Translations under genes and position numbers: made by a program
Assembly (NCBI RefSeq): GCF_029760935.1
Contig: NZ_CP121684.1
Span: 682,001-746,000, forward strand
Source: Lysinibacter sp. HNR
GTDB lineage: Bacteria; Actinomycetota; Actinomycetes; Actinomycetales; Microbacteriaceae
Length of the DNA: 64,000 nucleotides
Direction of reading: 5' to 3'
Part shown: positions 1-7,904 of the stretch, one piece after another
How positions within the stretch are numbered: position 1 is the first letter of the stretch
Layout: every line of letters starts with the position of its first letter
The notes under the pieces: model-generated
Database searches by the model: none
The model's input: the letters and a program-made list of their open reading frames with translations, nothing else
Told to the model about the DNA's origin: nothing

Positions 1-2
1 TC

Positions 3-239
3 GATGACGGTTTTCTTGACCTTTTTATCGTGTCTAAAATATCGCGGATTCAGTTTCTGCTCTTTTTTCCGCGTGTGTTTCGCGGAACCCACACGAGCAT
101 TCCCGAGGTGACAATTCGCCGAGTCACAGAGGTAACCGTGGAGTGTGAGGGCGTTACCGGTTTTGCCGACGGCGAAGAGGTGGGGGCCTTGCCTCTGACC
201 GTTCGGGTGGTGCCCAAATCGCTACGTGTTCTCGCGTGA
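3..239 (+). CDS. Diacylglycerol kinase family lipid kinase, C-terminal fragment
   Basis: The window opens inside this gene. The reading frame is open from base 3 and reads through to a TGA at 237-239, so only the last 78 residues are seen. They match the end of DagK/YegS-type lipid kinases: a DDGFLDLFIV segment, then LLFFPRVFRGTH, a short beta-rich stretch, and the closing ADGEEVGALPLTVRVVPKSLRVL. In intact members the aspartate-rich start of this stretch belongs to the C-terminal beta-sandwich domain and the 'DGE' loop is near the lipid site. The family phosphorylates diacylglycerol or related lipids at the membrane; the substrate here cannot be told. An internal ATG at 30 is not the start. 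The call rests on recognition of the family C-terminus. Confidence 0.75.
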   Translation, partial: DDGFLDLFIVSKISRIQFLLFFPRVFRGTHTSIPEVTIRRVTEVTVECEGVTGFADGEEVGALPLTVRVVPKSLRVLA

Positions 240-365
240 GAATTGTGTGCGGACAGAGTTGACGAACGACGTAACAACTGAGAGAAAGCAGGGACTTTTT
301 CTGGAACTTTCTGCTCGATTGGTGTTCGGCGCGAATCTGTGCGATTATTTAACGGTTGTTCTAAC

Positions 366-438
366 GGCCCCATCGTATAGCGGCCTAGTACGCCGCCCTC
401 TCACGGCGGTAACGCGGGTTCGAATCCCGCTGGGGTCA
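366..438 (+). tRNA. tRNA-Glu (anticodon CTC)
   Basis: A 73-base cloverleaf. The acceptor arms GGCCCCA (366-372) and TGGGGTC (431-437) pair with one G-T wobble. The anticodon stem is CCGCC/GGCGG with loop CTCTCAC, giving anticodon CTC (glutamate, codon GAG). The T arm is GCGGG-TTCGAAT-CCCGC. The discriminator is A438 and CCA is not encoded. Confidence 0.96.
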
Positions 439-446
439 CAACAAAG

Positions 447-475
447 CCCCGGGGAGTCGTAAAGACTTTCCGGGG
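447..475 (+). terminator. Hairpin after tRNA-Glu, probable terminator
   Basis: CCCCGGGGAGTC (447-458) pairs with GACTTTCCGGGG (464-475) with two G-T wobbles, giving a 12-bp stem with a 5-base loop GTAAA. It starts nine bases after the tRNA. There is no following T-run, which is common for actinobacterial terminators. Confidence 0.6.
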
Positions 476-961
476 TCACCATAGCAGGGCTTGCTCTGAG
501 CCAAGGCATCCGTGTTGTATGCGTGCTTTGAATCGCAATTACTTTCTCTCGCCTATTAAAGAAAGATTGTCGGAATTATTTCCTGTCGTGAATTGTCCGA
601 CGTAGGTGTGGGACTGATGCGGATGACCTGCAGATGCAAATTCCCGAATGCTCATACTTGTTCTGGATAGGCTTGCGCATAGTGCAGGTTTTTAGGAGTG
701 CGGTTTCTCGAATTATTTTGCCCGGTCAGGGTGGGTGAACCCGGGGTGAAATTAGGAGAGACTCTTGGGTTTGAACCCTTCAATAAAGCTAGAATTACAA
801 GCTGTATCATACACATTTTTATGCTTTGATCCGGCGGCCTCTATCGCTTTAGGGTCTACTTTTATTGGGTTATTCAGCTAAGAGACACACTCTATCGTGT
901 GTGGGACTCTCCCTCAATGCTGTCTGTTCATAACCGTTTACTGAGGAGATTGACATATTTG
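476..961. other. Intergenic region upstream of the first RCC1 protein
   Basis: About 485 bases with stops in all frames and no recognisable gene. It becomes AT-rich from about 780. A small inverted repeat GGGTT-TG-AACCC lies at 767-778. It presumably holds the promoter of the gene at 962, but I see no convincing -35/-10 pair. Confidence 0.5.
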
Positions 962-2767
962 ATGACAAGAAACACCGCTGTGGCTTCTGCGCCTAGCGAT
1001 CGGCACCGTGGAGGTCTCATAACGAGAGGGAGACGTCGTCCGAGGGGTTGGGCGTTGGGAAGTCTGCTTCTTGGAGTTGTGTTCATCTGTACCGTGCTTC
1101 TAGCAGGAGCTCCTGATGTGCAGGCTCAGATGCGGGCGGGAGCAACCGTCAGCGCCTGGGGTCTTGATGATCATGGTCAGGTTGAGGTTCCGGCGGAGCT
1201 TGTTGGGAGGGATGTTGTGGCGGTTGCTGCTGGGTATGCTCATTCGTTGGCTTTGGTGTCGGATGGGAGTGTTGTGGCCTGGGGTCTTGACGATCATGGT
1301 CAGGTTGAGGTTCCGGCGGAGCTGGTTGGGAGGGATGTTGTGGCGGTTGCTGCTGGGTATGCTCATTCGTTGGCTTTGGTGTCGGATGGGAGTGTTGTGG
1401 CCTGGGGGCGCGATAATCATGGTCAGGTTGAGGTTCCGGCGGAGCTTGTTGGGAGGGATGTTGTGGCGGTTGCTGCTGGGTATGCTCATTCGTTGGCTTT
1501 GGTGTCGGATGGGAGTGTTGTGGCCTGGGGGCGCGATAATCATGGTCAGGCTCAGGTCCCAGATGCGCTTACTGGTAGGGAGGTGACCGCTATTGCTGCC
1601 GGAAGTTCTCATTCGTTGGCTTTGGTGTCGGATGGGAGTGTTGTGGCCTGGGGTCTTGATGATCATGGCCAGGTTGAGGTTCCGGCGGAGCTTGTTGGGA
1701 GGGATGTGGTGGCGGTTGCTGCCGGATACTTACATTCGCTGGCCTTGATGTCGGACGGAAGCCTAGTAACCTGGGGATACAATTTTTTTGGTCTTTTAGA
1801 CATTCCCGCTGAGGCGTCGAACAGAGTGTTTACATCAATAGCGGCTGGCTTTGGGCATGCTGTGGCGCTCACACAAGAGGGAGACATTCTTGTGTGGGGG
1901 TGGAACGGACGGGGTCAGCTTAACGTCCCGGTGGAGGTAGCCAATAAAACAGCTACGTCGATAGCCGCTGGTTACGCACATTCGCTGGTGACTTTTCAGC
2001 CTGATAGAGACTCGACACTGAGGGTGTCGTTGGGGTATGAGTTGGCGGATGGCGTGAGCACACACACCGCCAGCGTGACCGTATTACACAGGGTGACGCA
2101 ACTTCCGGTCGTCAATGTCCCGGTGGATTTTAACGTTTTTCGGGAGGGTGATGTGATGAGTACCCGAGCGTTTACCGGACAGGATGGTATTTCTCACATC
2201 GAGATCACCTCTACAGTTGCAGGAGAACACGAGGTAGCGGCAAACATTCACGGTGAGACGATTGATGTTCCTGCTGGCGGTAATAGAACGGCTCGTTTTG
2301 GAACTATGCCGGTGCTTGAAGAAGCAGCATTCTTGTTCCCCGCGGGGGAGTTTCGCTCGGTTGTGATCCCGGTGACGGGTATTCCCTCACCGGTGTTAAG
2401 GGGCAGATCTCTTGGGGATGTGCTTCCGCAGGAACTGCCGACCGGATTGATTTTGGACTCGGTGACGGGTGTGTTAAGCGGCACGCTCACGGAGATTGGA
2501 AAACACGTTTTTGAGATTAATGCGGAGAACGAGTTGGGCACTAATCTGAGAGTGTACACCGTAATGGTTACTCCTCCCGCGTCCGAGGTTGTGAAAGCCT
2601 TGCCCTCGGCATCTTCTTGGGAAGGCTCCCCTCAAGAGCTCAGTGTGACGGGAACAGGTGGTGTTGACTGGTTTATCGTTGCTGGTTTAGCGTTGCTCGT
2701 TGGCGGAGCAGGTTTATACCTTCGGGGAACAGCGCAGCCGCCTTACTCGGGTCGCGATAATCTGTAA
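962..2767 (+). CDS. Secreted, membrane-anchored RCC1-repeat surface protein
   Basis: Product about 601 residues. I chose ATG 962 because GAGGAG (943-948) precedes it; GTG 899 and ATG 917 in the same frame lack a ribosome site. The N-terminus has a long arginine-rich n-region, a hydrophobic core (GSLLLGVVFICTVLLAGA) and a probable VQA|Q cleavage site. Residues about 65-345 form some seven RCC1-type propeller units of the pattern VVAWG-D-HGQ-VP-AAG-HSLALVSDG, five of them nearly identical in DNA. After this come a bacterial Ig-like (Big-1-type) stretch ('TASVTVLH...VPVDFNV') and a putative-Ig repeat with the LPTGLILDSVTGVLSGT motif. The end is a hydrophobic segment (WFIVAGLALLVGGAGLYL) with a short tail. 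No LPxTG/LAxTG motif is seen, so it is probably held by the membrane segment. An adhesin or structural role is inferred. Confidence 0.8.
   Translation: MTRNTAVASAPSDRHRGGLITRGRRRPRGWALGSLLLGVVFICTVLLAGAPDVQAQMRAGATVSAWGLDDHGQVEVPAELVGRDVVAVAAGYAHSLALVSDGSVVAWGLDDHGQVEVPAELVGRDVVAVAAGYAHSLALVSDGSVVAWGRDNHGQVEVPAELVGRDVVAVAAGYAHSLALVSDGSVVAWGRDNHGQAQVPDALTGREVTAIAAGSSHSLALVSDGSVVAWGLDDHGQVEVPAELVGRDVVAVAAGYLHSLALMSDGSLVTWGYNFFGLLDIPAEASNRVFTSIAAGFGHAVALTQEGDILVWGWNGRGQLNVPVEVANKTATSIAAGYAHSLVTFQPDRDSTLRVSLGYELADGVSTHTASVTVLHRVTQLPVVNVPVDFNVFREGDVMSTRAFTGQDGISHIEITSTVAGEHEVAANIHGETIDVPAGGNRTARFGTMPVLEEAAFLFPAGEFRSVVIPVTGIPSPVLRGRSLGDVLPQELPTGLILDSVTGVLSGTLTEIGKHVFEINAENELGTNLRVYTVMVTPPASEVVKALPSASSWEGSPQELSVTGTGGVDWFIVAGLALLVGGAGLYLRGTAQPPYSGRDNL
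1155..1769 (+). repeat. Five tandem 123-bp units encoding RCC1 repeats
   Basis: Units begin at 1155, 1278, 1401, 1524 and 1647. Each is 123 bp (41 residues). Units 1 and 2 differ at only two bases; unit 3 differs from them mainly in the first 20 bases. Unit 4 has a diverged middle but an identical last third, and shares its first 20 bases with unit 3. Unit 5 returns to the unit 1 sequence and then drifts. The mosaic pattern suggests duplication and gene conversion. Confidence 0.95.
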
Positions 2768-2829
2768 ATGACAGCGCTGTAACGGTAGTCTGTGTAAAAG
2801 AGTTAATTACTTTTATGATTGGACAGAGA

Positions 2830-3213
2830 ATGGTTCATCTTAACCCCCCGCAGCCGCAATCACAGGCTGCAAACGGCCTCGGTATTGCGTCAATGGTGCT
2901 CGGTATTATTGCCTTGGTTTTTGCCTTTTTGCCCATCCTTAACGGGCTTGCCCTGGTGCTTGCAGTTCTCGGTCTTATCTTTGGTGTCATCGGCCTTGTA
3001 TTGAAAGGACGCAGGAGGGGTGCAGCTATCTCGGGGGTGATTATGTCTTTCATTGCGATTATTATCAGTGTGATAACCATTCTCTTCTACGCTGCCATTG
3101 CCGATTCTCTGTTCCGTTCGTATCGATCGATGACAGATGATACGGGTGGAGCGTCTCGGGCGCCTGTTAGCGTTGTTGCTGAGCAACCCAGCGATGCAGA
3201 GTCGCTAGTGTAG
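2830..3213 (+). CDS. Small DUF4190-type membrane protein
   Basis: About 127 residues from ATG 2830. An ATG at 2815 is in frame, but 2830 has GGACAGAG just upstream, and the paralogue at 10253 has the same arrangement. A short proline/glutamine-rich cytoplasmic start is followed by NGLGIASMVLGIIALVF, typical of DUF4190-like proteins in which glycine-rich helices form a hairpin. A second helix ends in GLVLKGRRRG, and a third (about residues 65-88) runs into a short polar tail. No catalytic motif is visible. The closest relative in the window is the longer protein at 10253. Function unknown. Confidence 0.7.
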   Translation: MVHLNPPQPQSQAANGLGIASMVLGIIALVFAFLPILNGLALVLAVLGLIFGVIGLVLKGRRRGAAISGVIMSFIAIIISVITILFYAAIADSLFRSYRSMTDDTGGASRAPVSVVAEQPSDAESLV

Positions 3214-3226
3214 CGGGGATCCGTGC

Positions 3227-4324
3227 TCAGGCGCTTTGAGTGCGAGCTCTGAGGGTGCTGAGCATAATGAGAATGAGGCCACTTACTGCCCACAGGGTAA
3301 GGGTAAGCCACTGTGATGCGCTATTGGCCTCGGGGAAATACGAGAGGTTTCGTAGCAGTGTCGCTGAGGCGCCGGGAACAAAACCCTGACCTATGGCACC
3401 CCACGGCTCGACGAGAAATTGCATAGGTGCTGCGCTTGACGCCAGGGGATTTCCGATAAGTACCGTGATGATGGCTGCGAGCGCAAGGCCGGGTCGTCCG
3501 AGGAGGCCACCCAGGCCAACGACGAGAGCGCCAGTGGCAAAGAGTGTCAGGGCGATTGCGCCTGTATTTACCCAGAAGTCTCCCTGAATAACTTCAAACC
3601 ACCCCTGCAGGGTAGCGGTGAGAACAACGCCGCTGAGTGCCGCGTAGAGTGTTACGCCGATGAGGCGGCGTGCTGTTCCGCGGGTGAGGAAAAAGACGAT
3701 GACCCCACCGATGACGCCGCCGAGGGCGAGCGGGAGTGAAGCTATGCTGAGTCCGGTTCCGCGGGGGTCGTGGTCGCTGAGAGGCACAATATCACGTACC
3801 ACAACTCGGGGTAGCTCGGGCGGGGTTTGTCCTGCAGCGAGCGCTGCTCCAACGCTTTCCTCTACCCTGCTATAGGCCTGTTTGAGGAGCTGTGTTTGAA
3901 GCTGCGAGGCTACCTGGGTGAGCATCTGAGAGACTACCGGGCTGGCGGCCGACGCGGTGAGAACGGTTGGTGTCTCGGTGAGGACGAGGGCGCCGTAGAC
4001 TTTGCGTTCCTTGATGGCTGTGATCGCGGCTTTTTCGTTGTCGACGGTAACAAACGTAATGGCATTATCGCTCTGTGAGTCGATGGTGGAGGTGAGGCTG
4101 TCTACGGCCTGTTGGGGGCCTGCGACGGCGACGGGAATGTTTTGCGCTGTGCTGGTGGCCGTGGGCCATAAAAACGCGAGGAGGATGAGGAAAATAATGA
4201 GGGTACCCGCGAGAGCCGCCCCGATCGGTTTTGCCCACGCCCGGTGGTTGTCTGGCCCGGTGGGTGGGGTGTTGAACATGGGGCCGCTGAGAGGAGGTGT
4301 ATTGCCCGTGGATACCGTTTCCAT
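3227..4324 (-). CDS. YhgE/Pip-like ABC-2-type membrane protein
   Basis: 365 residues. A cytoplasmic start of about 30 residues is followed by one transmembrane helix (about 32-52), then an extracytoplasmic domain of about 160 residues with the features of YhgE/Pip (DUF3533-like) proteins: IPVAVAGPQQAVDSL, then ITAIKERKVYGALVL, then SRVEESVGAALAAGQTPP. Five or so hydrophobic helices occupy residues 190-360. This is the topology of ABC-2-type export permeases. No ATPase is adjacent. The gene is divergent from a TetR regulator at 4485, the usual setting for efflux or envelope-stress functions controlled by the neighbouring repressor. The substrate is unknown. Confidence 0.75.
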   Translation of the reverse strand: METVSTGNTPPLSGPMFNTPPTGPDNHRAWAKPIGAALAGTLIIFLILLAFLWPTATSTAQNIPVAVAGPQQAVDSLTSTIDSQSDNAITFVTVDNEKAAITAIKERKVYGALVLTETPTVLTASAASPVVSQMLTQVASQLQTQLLKQAYSRVEESVGAALAAGQTPPELPRVVVRDIVPLSDHDPRGTGLSIASLPLALGGVIGGVIVFFLTRGTARRLIGVTLYAALSGVVLTATLQGWFEVIQGDFWVNTGAIALTLFATGALVVGLGGLLGRPGLALAAIITVLIGNPLASSAAPMQFLVEPWGAIGQGFVPGASATLLRNLSYFPEANSASQWLTLTLWAVSGLILIMLSTLRARTQSA

Positions 4325-4343
4325 GAGATGTCCTGTCTAAAAC

Positions 4344-4355
4344 GAATGTTCATTC
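4344..4355. promoter_or_regulatory. Candidate TetR operator (inverted repeat)
   Basis: GAATG-TT-CATTC is an inverted repeat between the divergent YhgE-like and TetR genes. It lies just downstream of the -10 box of the YhgE-like promoter, so a bound repressor would block initiation. Control by the neighbouring TetR protein is inferred from position. Confidence 0.5.
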
Positions 4356-4358
4356 CTT

Positions 4359-4387
4359 ATAATGTAATGGAAGTCATTTAGTGTCAA
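4359..4387 (-). promoter_or_regulatory. Promoter of the YhgE-like gene
   Basis: On the minus strand, TTGACA (complement of 4382-4387), a 17-base spacer and CATTAT (complement of 4359-4364). This is a near-consensus housekeeping promoter about 35 bases from the start codon. Confidence 0.65.
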
Positions 4388-4484
4388 GGGTTAGCGTCAT
4401 AATTTTTTCGCGGAGAGAAAAGCCTAAAAGGCGTGAGGGTAACGATAAATAAAGAGTGCACGAGAATAACCCAGGGAAGAGCAA

Positions 4485-5081
4485 ATGCCAAAGATCACGG
4501 AGGCTCGTCGAGCGAGTAGGCGGGCAGAGATAGCCCGGGCCGCCCTCCGCTGTTTTGCGCGAAAGGGTTTTCAGGCCACTTCAATGGCTGAAATTATCAC
4601 CGAATCAGGCCTCTCGGCGGGAGCAATCTACGTCTACTATTCCAGTAAGGAAGAGCTCGCCCTAGAGGCCACTAGGTATGTTCTTGACCGCCGTCTCGAA
4701 GAGTTGATTAGTGTGCGGGGAGAGTGGCCGCTGCCGCACCCGGGGATTCTGGTTGAGCGTTTTATGACGGGGCTGCATCGCGAGATTGACGACCTGGGGA
4801 TTTTGATACAGGTGTGGGGAGAAGCCGTATCAAACCCCAAAATGAGCGAGATAGTTCGCGGGGTATTCGTGACGGTGCGTTCATACTTTAGAGATTTCCT
4901 TGAGGAGTGGTTTTCTGAGGAGGGAGGGGTGGACACCGAAGAGGCAGCCCGCCGTGCGGAGACGTACGCCCCAATCTTTGTTGCGCTGTGTCAGGGCTAC
5001 ATGGTGCAGTCTGTTTTGGTGCCGGGTTTTGATGGTCGAGAGTACCTCAAATCGATACTGCACATCGCACCCGTCTTGTAG
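4485..5081 (+). CDS. TetR/AcrR family transcriptional regulator
   Basis: 198 residues, divergent from the YhgE-like gene. The N-terminal helix-turn-helix is clear: RAEIARAALRCFARKGFQATSM, AEIITESGLSAGAIYVYYSSKEEL at about residues 13-60. The remainder is the helical ligand/dimer domain. The start at ATG 4485 follows CAGGGAAG. The likely role is repression of the adjacent transporter through the GAATG/CATTC repeat at 4344-4355. The coding end overlaps the first copy of a 22-base direct repeat (5063-5084). The inducer is unknown. Confidence 0.85.
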   Translation: MPKITEARRASRRAEIARAALRCFARKGFQATSMAEIITESGLSAGAIYVYYSSKEELALEATRYVLDRRLEELISVRGEWPLPHPGILVERFMTGLHREIDDLGILIQVWGEAVSNPKMSEIVRGVFVTVRSYFRDFLEEWFSEEGGVDTEEAARRAETYAPIFVALCQGYMVQSVLVPGFDGREYLKSILHIAPVL

Positions 5082-5145
5082 GGGAGAAACAACGCTCACC
5101 CGGTTACGCGTTCTGCCGATTTCCATCGCACCCGTCTCGTAGGGG
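5063..5145. repeat. 22-bp direct repeat pair, 61 bp apart
   Basis: CATCGCACCCGTCT-T/C-GTAGGGG occurs at 5063-5084, inside the end of the TetR gene, and again at 5124-5145 just before the hydantoinase stop. The copies differ at one base. The sequence between them is non-coding. It may mark a small duplication made when the following operon joined this site. Confidence 0.8.
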
Positions 5146-5156
5146 GGAGACACTAC

Positions 5157-6707
5157 CTACGCCAGTTGTCCGGCAGCACGAACACGGACGATGAAGGCAT
5201 CCTCCATGTAGGCGACCGGGAACTCCTCGATCGAGATTACCTCCACACCCGACGGAGAAGCACCTGCCGTGATCGTACGTTCGATCACCTCGATACGAGC
5301 CCTGGAGACGGCTTCTGCACGGCTGATTTCCTTGAGTGAGAACACATTTTCGACCTGTGCCGCGATGTCACCCAAAGCCGCCCCCACGGCGTTGGCTGCC
5401 TCGGCGTGCTCCGGGCGCATGATGCTGGACGTTCCCTCAAGTGAGAGGGGAGAAATGATCGACCCTCCTCCCACCAATACGATCGGAACCGGATTGGCGC
5501 TCGGTTTCATGCGGTCGATCGCCTCTTCCAATGTGCTCCGAATTGCCCGCTCTGCGCCTTGAAAAAGCTCAGGCAGGATCTGTGGAGAACGTCGGCCTGC
5601 AATGTTTAATCTGCCCGCGGCCACTGCGATGTCGGTGGTTGTTAGCGTATTTCCGCCGAACACCAAGGATTCCTGGGAAATACGATAGCCCACGCTGTCG
5701 GGGCCCAGCGTGAGGTTTTCTTGTGAGTCAGCGGGGTTCGTTCGAATAATCGTGCCGCCTCCGAGCCCGATCGAGAGGACATCCGGCATCCTAAAGTTTG
5801 TACGTATTCCACCGATCTCGACGGCGTGTGCGGACTGTCGAGGAAAGCCGTTTGTGAGTACGCCGATATCGGTTGTCGTGCCACCGATATCGACGATAAG
5901 TGCGTTCTCAACGCCGCTGAGGTGTGCCGCTCCTCGGATCGAATTGGTAGGACCGCACCCGATCGTCAGAACGGGGAATTGCAGTGCATAGTCGAGACTC
6001 ATGAGAGTTCCGTCGTTCTGTCCGAAATAGATTTTTGCAGCTATGCCGTACGAGTCGAGGGCACGTTGGAATCCGTCTGCCATATCTCCGAGGGTCTGAA
6101 TCAGCGCAGCGTTCAGAATCGTAGCGTTCTCGCGTTCGAGCAGCCCGATGGTTCCGATCTGGGACGAAAGCGAGACCGGCACATCAAGTTCTTCCCTGAC
6201 GATTTTTCCGACGATGGTTTCGTGTTCGATGTTGACCGAGGAGAAGACCCCCACAACCGCGACGGCATCCACCAAACCTCGCATTTCTGTGCACGCTCGA
6301 AGTACAGCATCCCGATCTAGACGGCTGATCTCTCGTCCGTTGAATTCGTGTCCGCCCGTGATCACGGCAGCGTATCCCTCGACGGTGGCACGGAGGTCGG
6401 CTGGCCACCCCTCGAAGGGCGGAACCGCAGTGGTAGCCGGCCCGCCTATTCTCAAGATCCCTACCCGCCTGAGTCCCTTTCTTTGCACGATGGCGTTTGT
6501 GCAGTGAGTGGTTCCTAGCATTGCGGTGCTGACTTCGGCGCCCGAGATTCCGCTCCTGCGCATCAAGCGTTCTATGACGTGTGTGATGCCCTCGCCCGAA
6601 TTGGTTTTTGTGGGCACCTTCACCGTCGTGATTACGCGTAGCTGATCGTCGAGTAGCGCTGCGTCCGTGTTGGTGCCGCCAACATCGATTCCGATGCGAT
6701 AACTCAT
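5157..6707 (-). CDS. Hydantoinase/oxoprolinase family protein (HyuA-like)
   Basis: 516 residues. The N-terminus IGIDVGGTNTDAALLD is the ASKHA phosphate-1-type motif of the hydantoinase/oxoprolinase N-domain. The second domain carries NALIVDIGGTTTDIGVLTNG (about residue 270) and IGLGGGTIIR. Members open cyclic imides such as hydantoins or 5-oxoproline, usually with ATP. This short single-subunit form lacks the HyuB half, so the substrate is open. It is the last gene of a four-gene operon. Its start ATG overlaps the stop of the DUF917 gene by four bases, so the two are probably co-translated. The DUF917 partnership points to hydantoin or thiohydantoin breakdown in the cytoplasm (inference). Confidence 0.85.
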   Translation of the reverse strand: MSYRIGIDVGGTNTDAALLDDQLRVITTVKVPTKTNSGEGITHVIERLMRRSGISGAEVSTAMLGTTHCTNAIVQRKGLRRVGILRIGGPATTAVPPFEGWPADLRATVEGYAAVITGGHEFNGREISRLDRDAVLRACTEMRGLVDAVAVVGVFSSVNIEHETIVGKIVREELDVPVSLSSQIGTIGLLERENATILNAALIQTLGDMADGFQRALDSYGIAAKIYFGQNDGTLMSLDYALQFPVLTIGCGPTNSIRGAAHLSGVENALIVDIGGTTTDIGVLTNGFPRQSAHAVEIGGIRTNFRMPDVLSIGLGGGTIIRTNPADSQENLTLGPDSVGYRISQESLVFGGNTLTTTDIAVAAGRLNIAGRRSPQILPELFQGAERAIRSTLEEAIDRMKPSANPVPIVLVGGGSIISPLSLEGTSSIMRPEHAEAANAVGAALGDIAAQVENVFSLKEISRAEAVSRARIEVIERTITAGASPSGVEVISIEEFPVAYMEDAFIVRVRAAGQLA

Positions 6708-7831
6708 AGTTTGACCCTTTCTTGCACAGCAACGAGTTTTTCGACCGGGGTGTAGTCTACGTCGTAGTTGAAATAACCTGGCCCGGCCGTAGCTAGCCCC
6801 ATCTCTGTGCGCCAGTATTCGTGCGAGGGGAACCCAACGACTACCACTCTGGCACCGTAGCGTAGCATTTCGGTAGTAATGGGTTGACCGGTTACCTGAT
6901 CCAGGACTGTGATGAGATCGGGCGTGACGGCTGCAAGTTGGCCGTTGCGCGTGCCGAGCAACATCTCATTTTGAAACTGCAGTTCAAATGTTGAGTCCCG
7001 ATCTTTATCCAAACCGTCAAGAGTGGCCTGACCGCGAGTGAATCCCCCTTGGATCGCACGCTCAACCGCGGTTATTTTGCCGGAGAAAAGGTGGAATCCA
7101 GAAAGTTCATTGAGGAGCGTAGCCACCCGGTCTTCGTCTCGAATATCATTTCCCAAGAGGATTTCCCCGATTCTTCGTGCGGTGCTCAAAGTTCCGGGGA
7201 TGGCACACTCTTTGACCACTTTGCCCGGATAGGCGTAATCAATCATTGTTGCGTTGCCGCCCATTTCGAATGAGATCACTCTCGCTAGGCGTTCCGCCCA
7301 CATGCCGTCCTTGGGCTGAATTACCGCAGAGTTACCGTGTGAATCGACCAGTATTCCTCGACCTGGAGCATAGCCCGCAAGGTGAAAAGTCACCATCGGT
7401 GCCTCAGGAAAAGCGCGCCCCATCGAATCGCCGTCGACTATTGGAAGCCCGCGTTCGGCAGCCGCAGAAATTGGAACCAGTGAGTTTCCTCCGCCGATTT
7501 CGGTTGGCATAATTGCAGTCACGGATTGCCCGGTGCTGGCTTCAAGAAGATCGATGGCCGCAGCGAGCTCTCCCTCCGCCTGAATCTTTTCGATCGCCAC
7601 CGAGGGGGCTCCAATCATTCCTACCGGGGCAATAAAACCACCATCCGGAAGGGCCTCAACGGAGATGACCTCGACCTCTCCGAACTCACGAATGGCTCTT
7701 TTGGCTTGTAGTGCTCCGACGTGAGGGTCGCCGCCGCCGCCGGTTCCCAGCACCGCAGCGCCGATCGCAATGAAATCTATATCGGACTCGGTGATTGTGT
7801 GAAGTGGGTTACCGGCTCGTACCGCTGTCAT
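6704..7831 (-). CDS. DUF917 family protein (S-methyl thiohydantoin desulfurase-like)
   Basis: 375 residues, full length for the family. The N-terminus has IAIGAAVLGTGGGGDPHVG, the glycine-rich hallmark of DUF917, followed by APVGMIGAPSVAIEK and TAIMPTEIGGGNSLVP. The C-terminal domain contains ARVVVVGFPSHEYWRT. DUF917 proteins are found beside hydantoinase-family genes, and the family has been linked to thiohydantoin desulfuration; the substrate here is not proven. A strong ribosome site AAAGGAGATAAAAAC precedes the ATG at 7831. The gene ends in a four-base overlap with the hydantoinase gene and follows the permease by 73 bases. Confidence 0.8.
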   Translation of the reverse strand: MTAVRAGNPLHTITESDIDFIAIGAAVLGTGGGGDPHVGALQAKRAIREFGEVEVISVEALPDGGFIAPVGMIGAPSVAIEKIQAEGELAAAIDLLEASTGQSVTAIMPTEIGGGNSLVPISAAAERGLPIVDGDSMGRAFPEAPMVTFHLAGYAPGRGILVDSHGNSAVIQPKDGMWAERLARVISFEMGGNATMIDYAYPGKVVKECAIPGTLSTARRIGEILLGNDIRDEDRVATLLNELSGFHLFSGKITAVERAIQGGFTRGQATLDGLDKDRDSTFELQFQNEMLLGTRNGQLAAVTPDLITVLDQVTGQPITTEMLRYGARVVVVGFPSHEYWRTEMGLATAGPGYFNYDVDYTPVEKLVAVQERVKL

Positions 7832-7904
7832 TGTTTTTATCTCCTTTATAAACTGTGTGCACGGGTGCGTTCTTGACCCCGAAGGGCTCGAATGGCTGTC
7901 GTTC

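Noticed and set aside
767-778. GGGTT-TG-AACCC repeat as a regulator site
   Set aside because: Too short to separate from chance, and no clear promoter beside it.
1116-1586. Open frames on both strands across the RCC1 repeats
   Set aside because: They exist only because the 123-bp unit is a multiple of three and repeats without stops; composition is not protein-like.
1155-1769. Tandem repeats as a possible CRISPR array
   Set aside because: Units are 123 bp, contiguous and coding, with no spacers.
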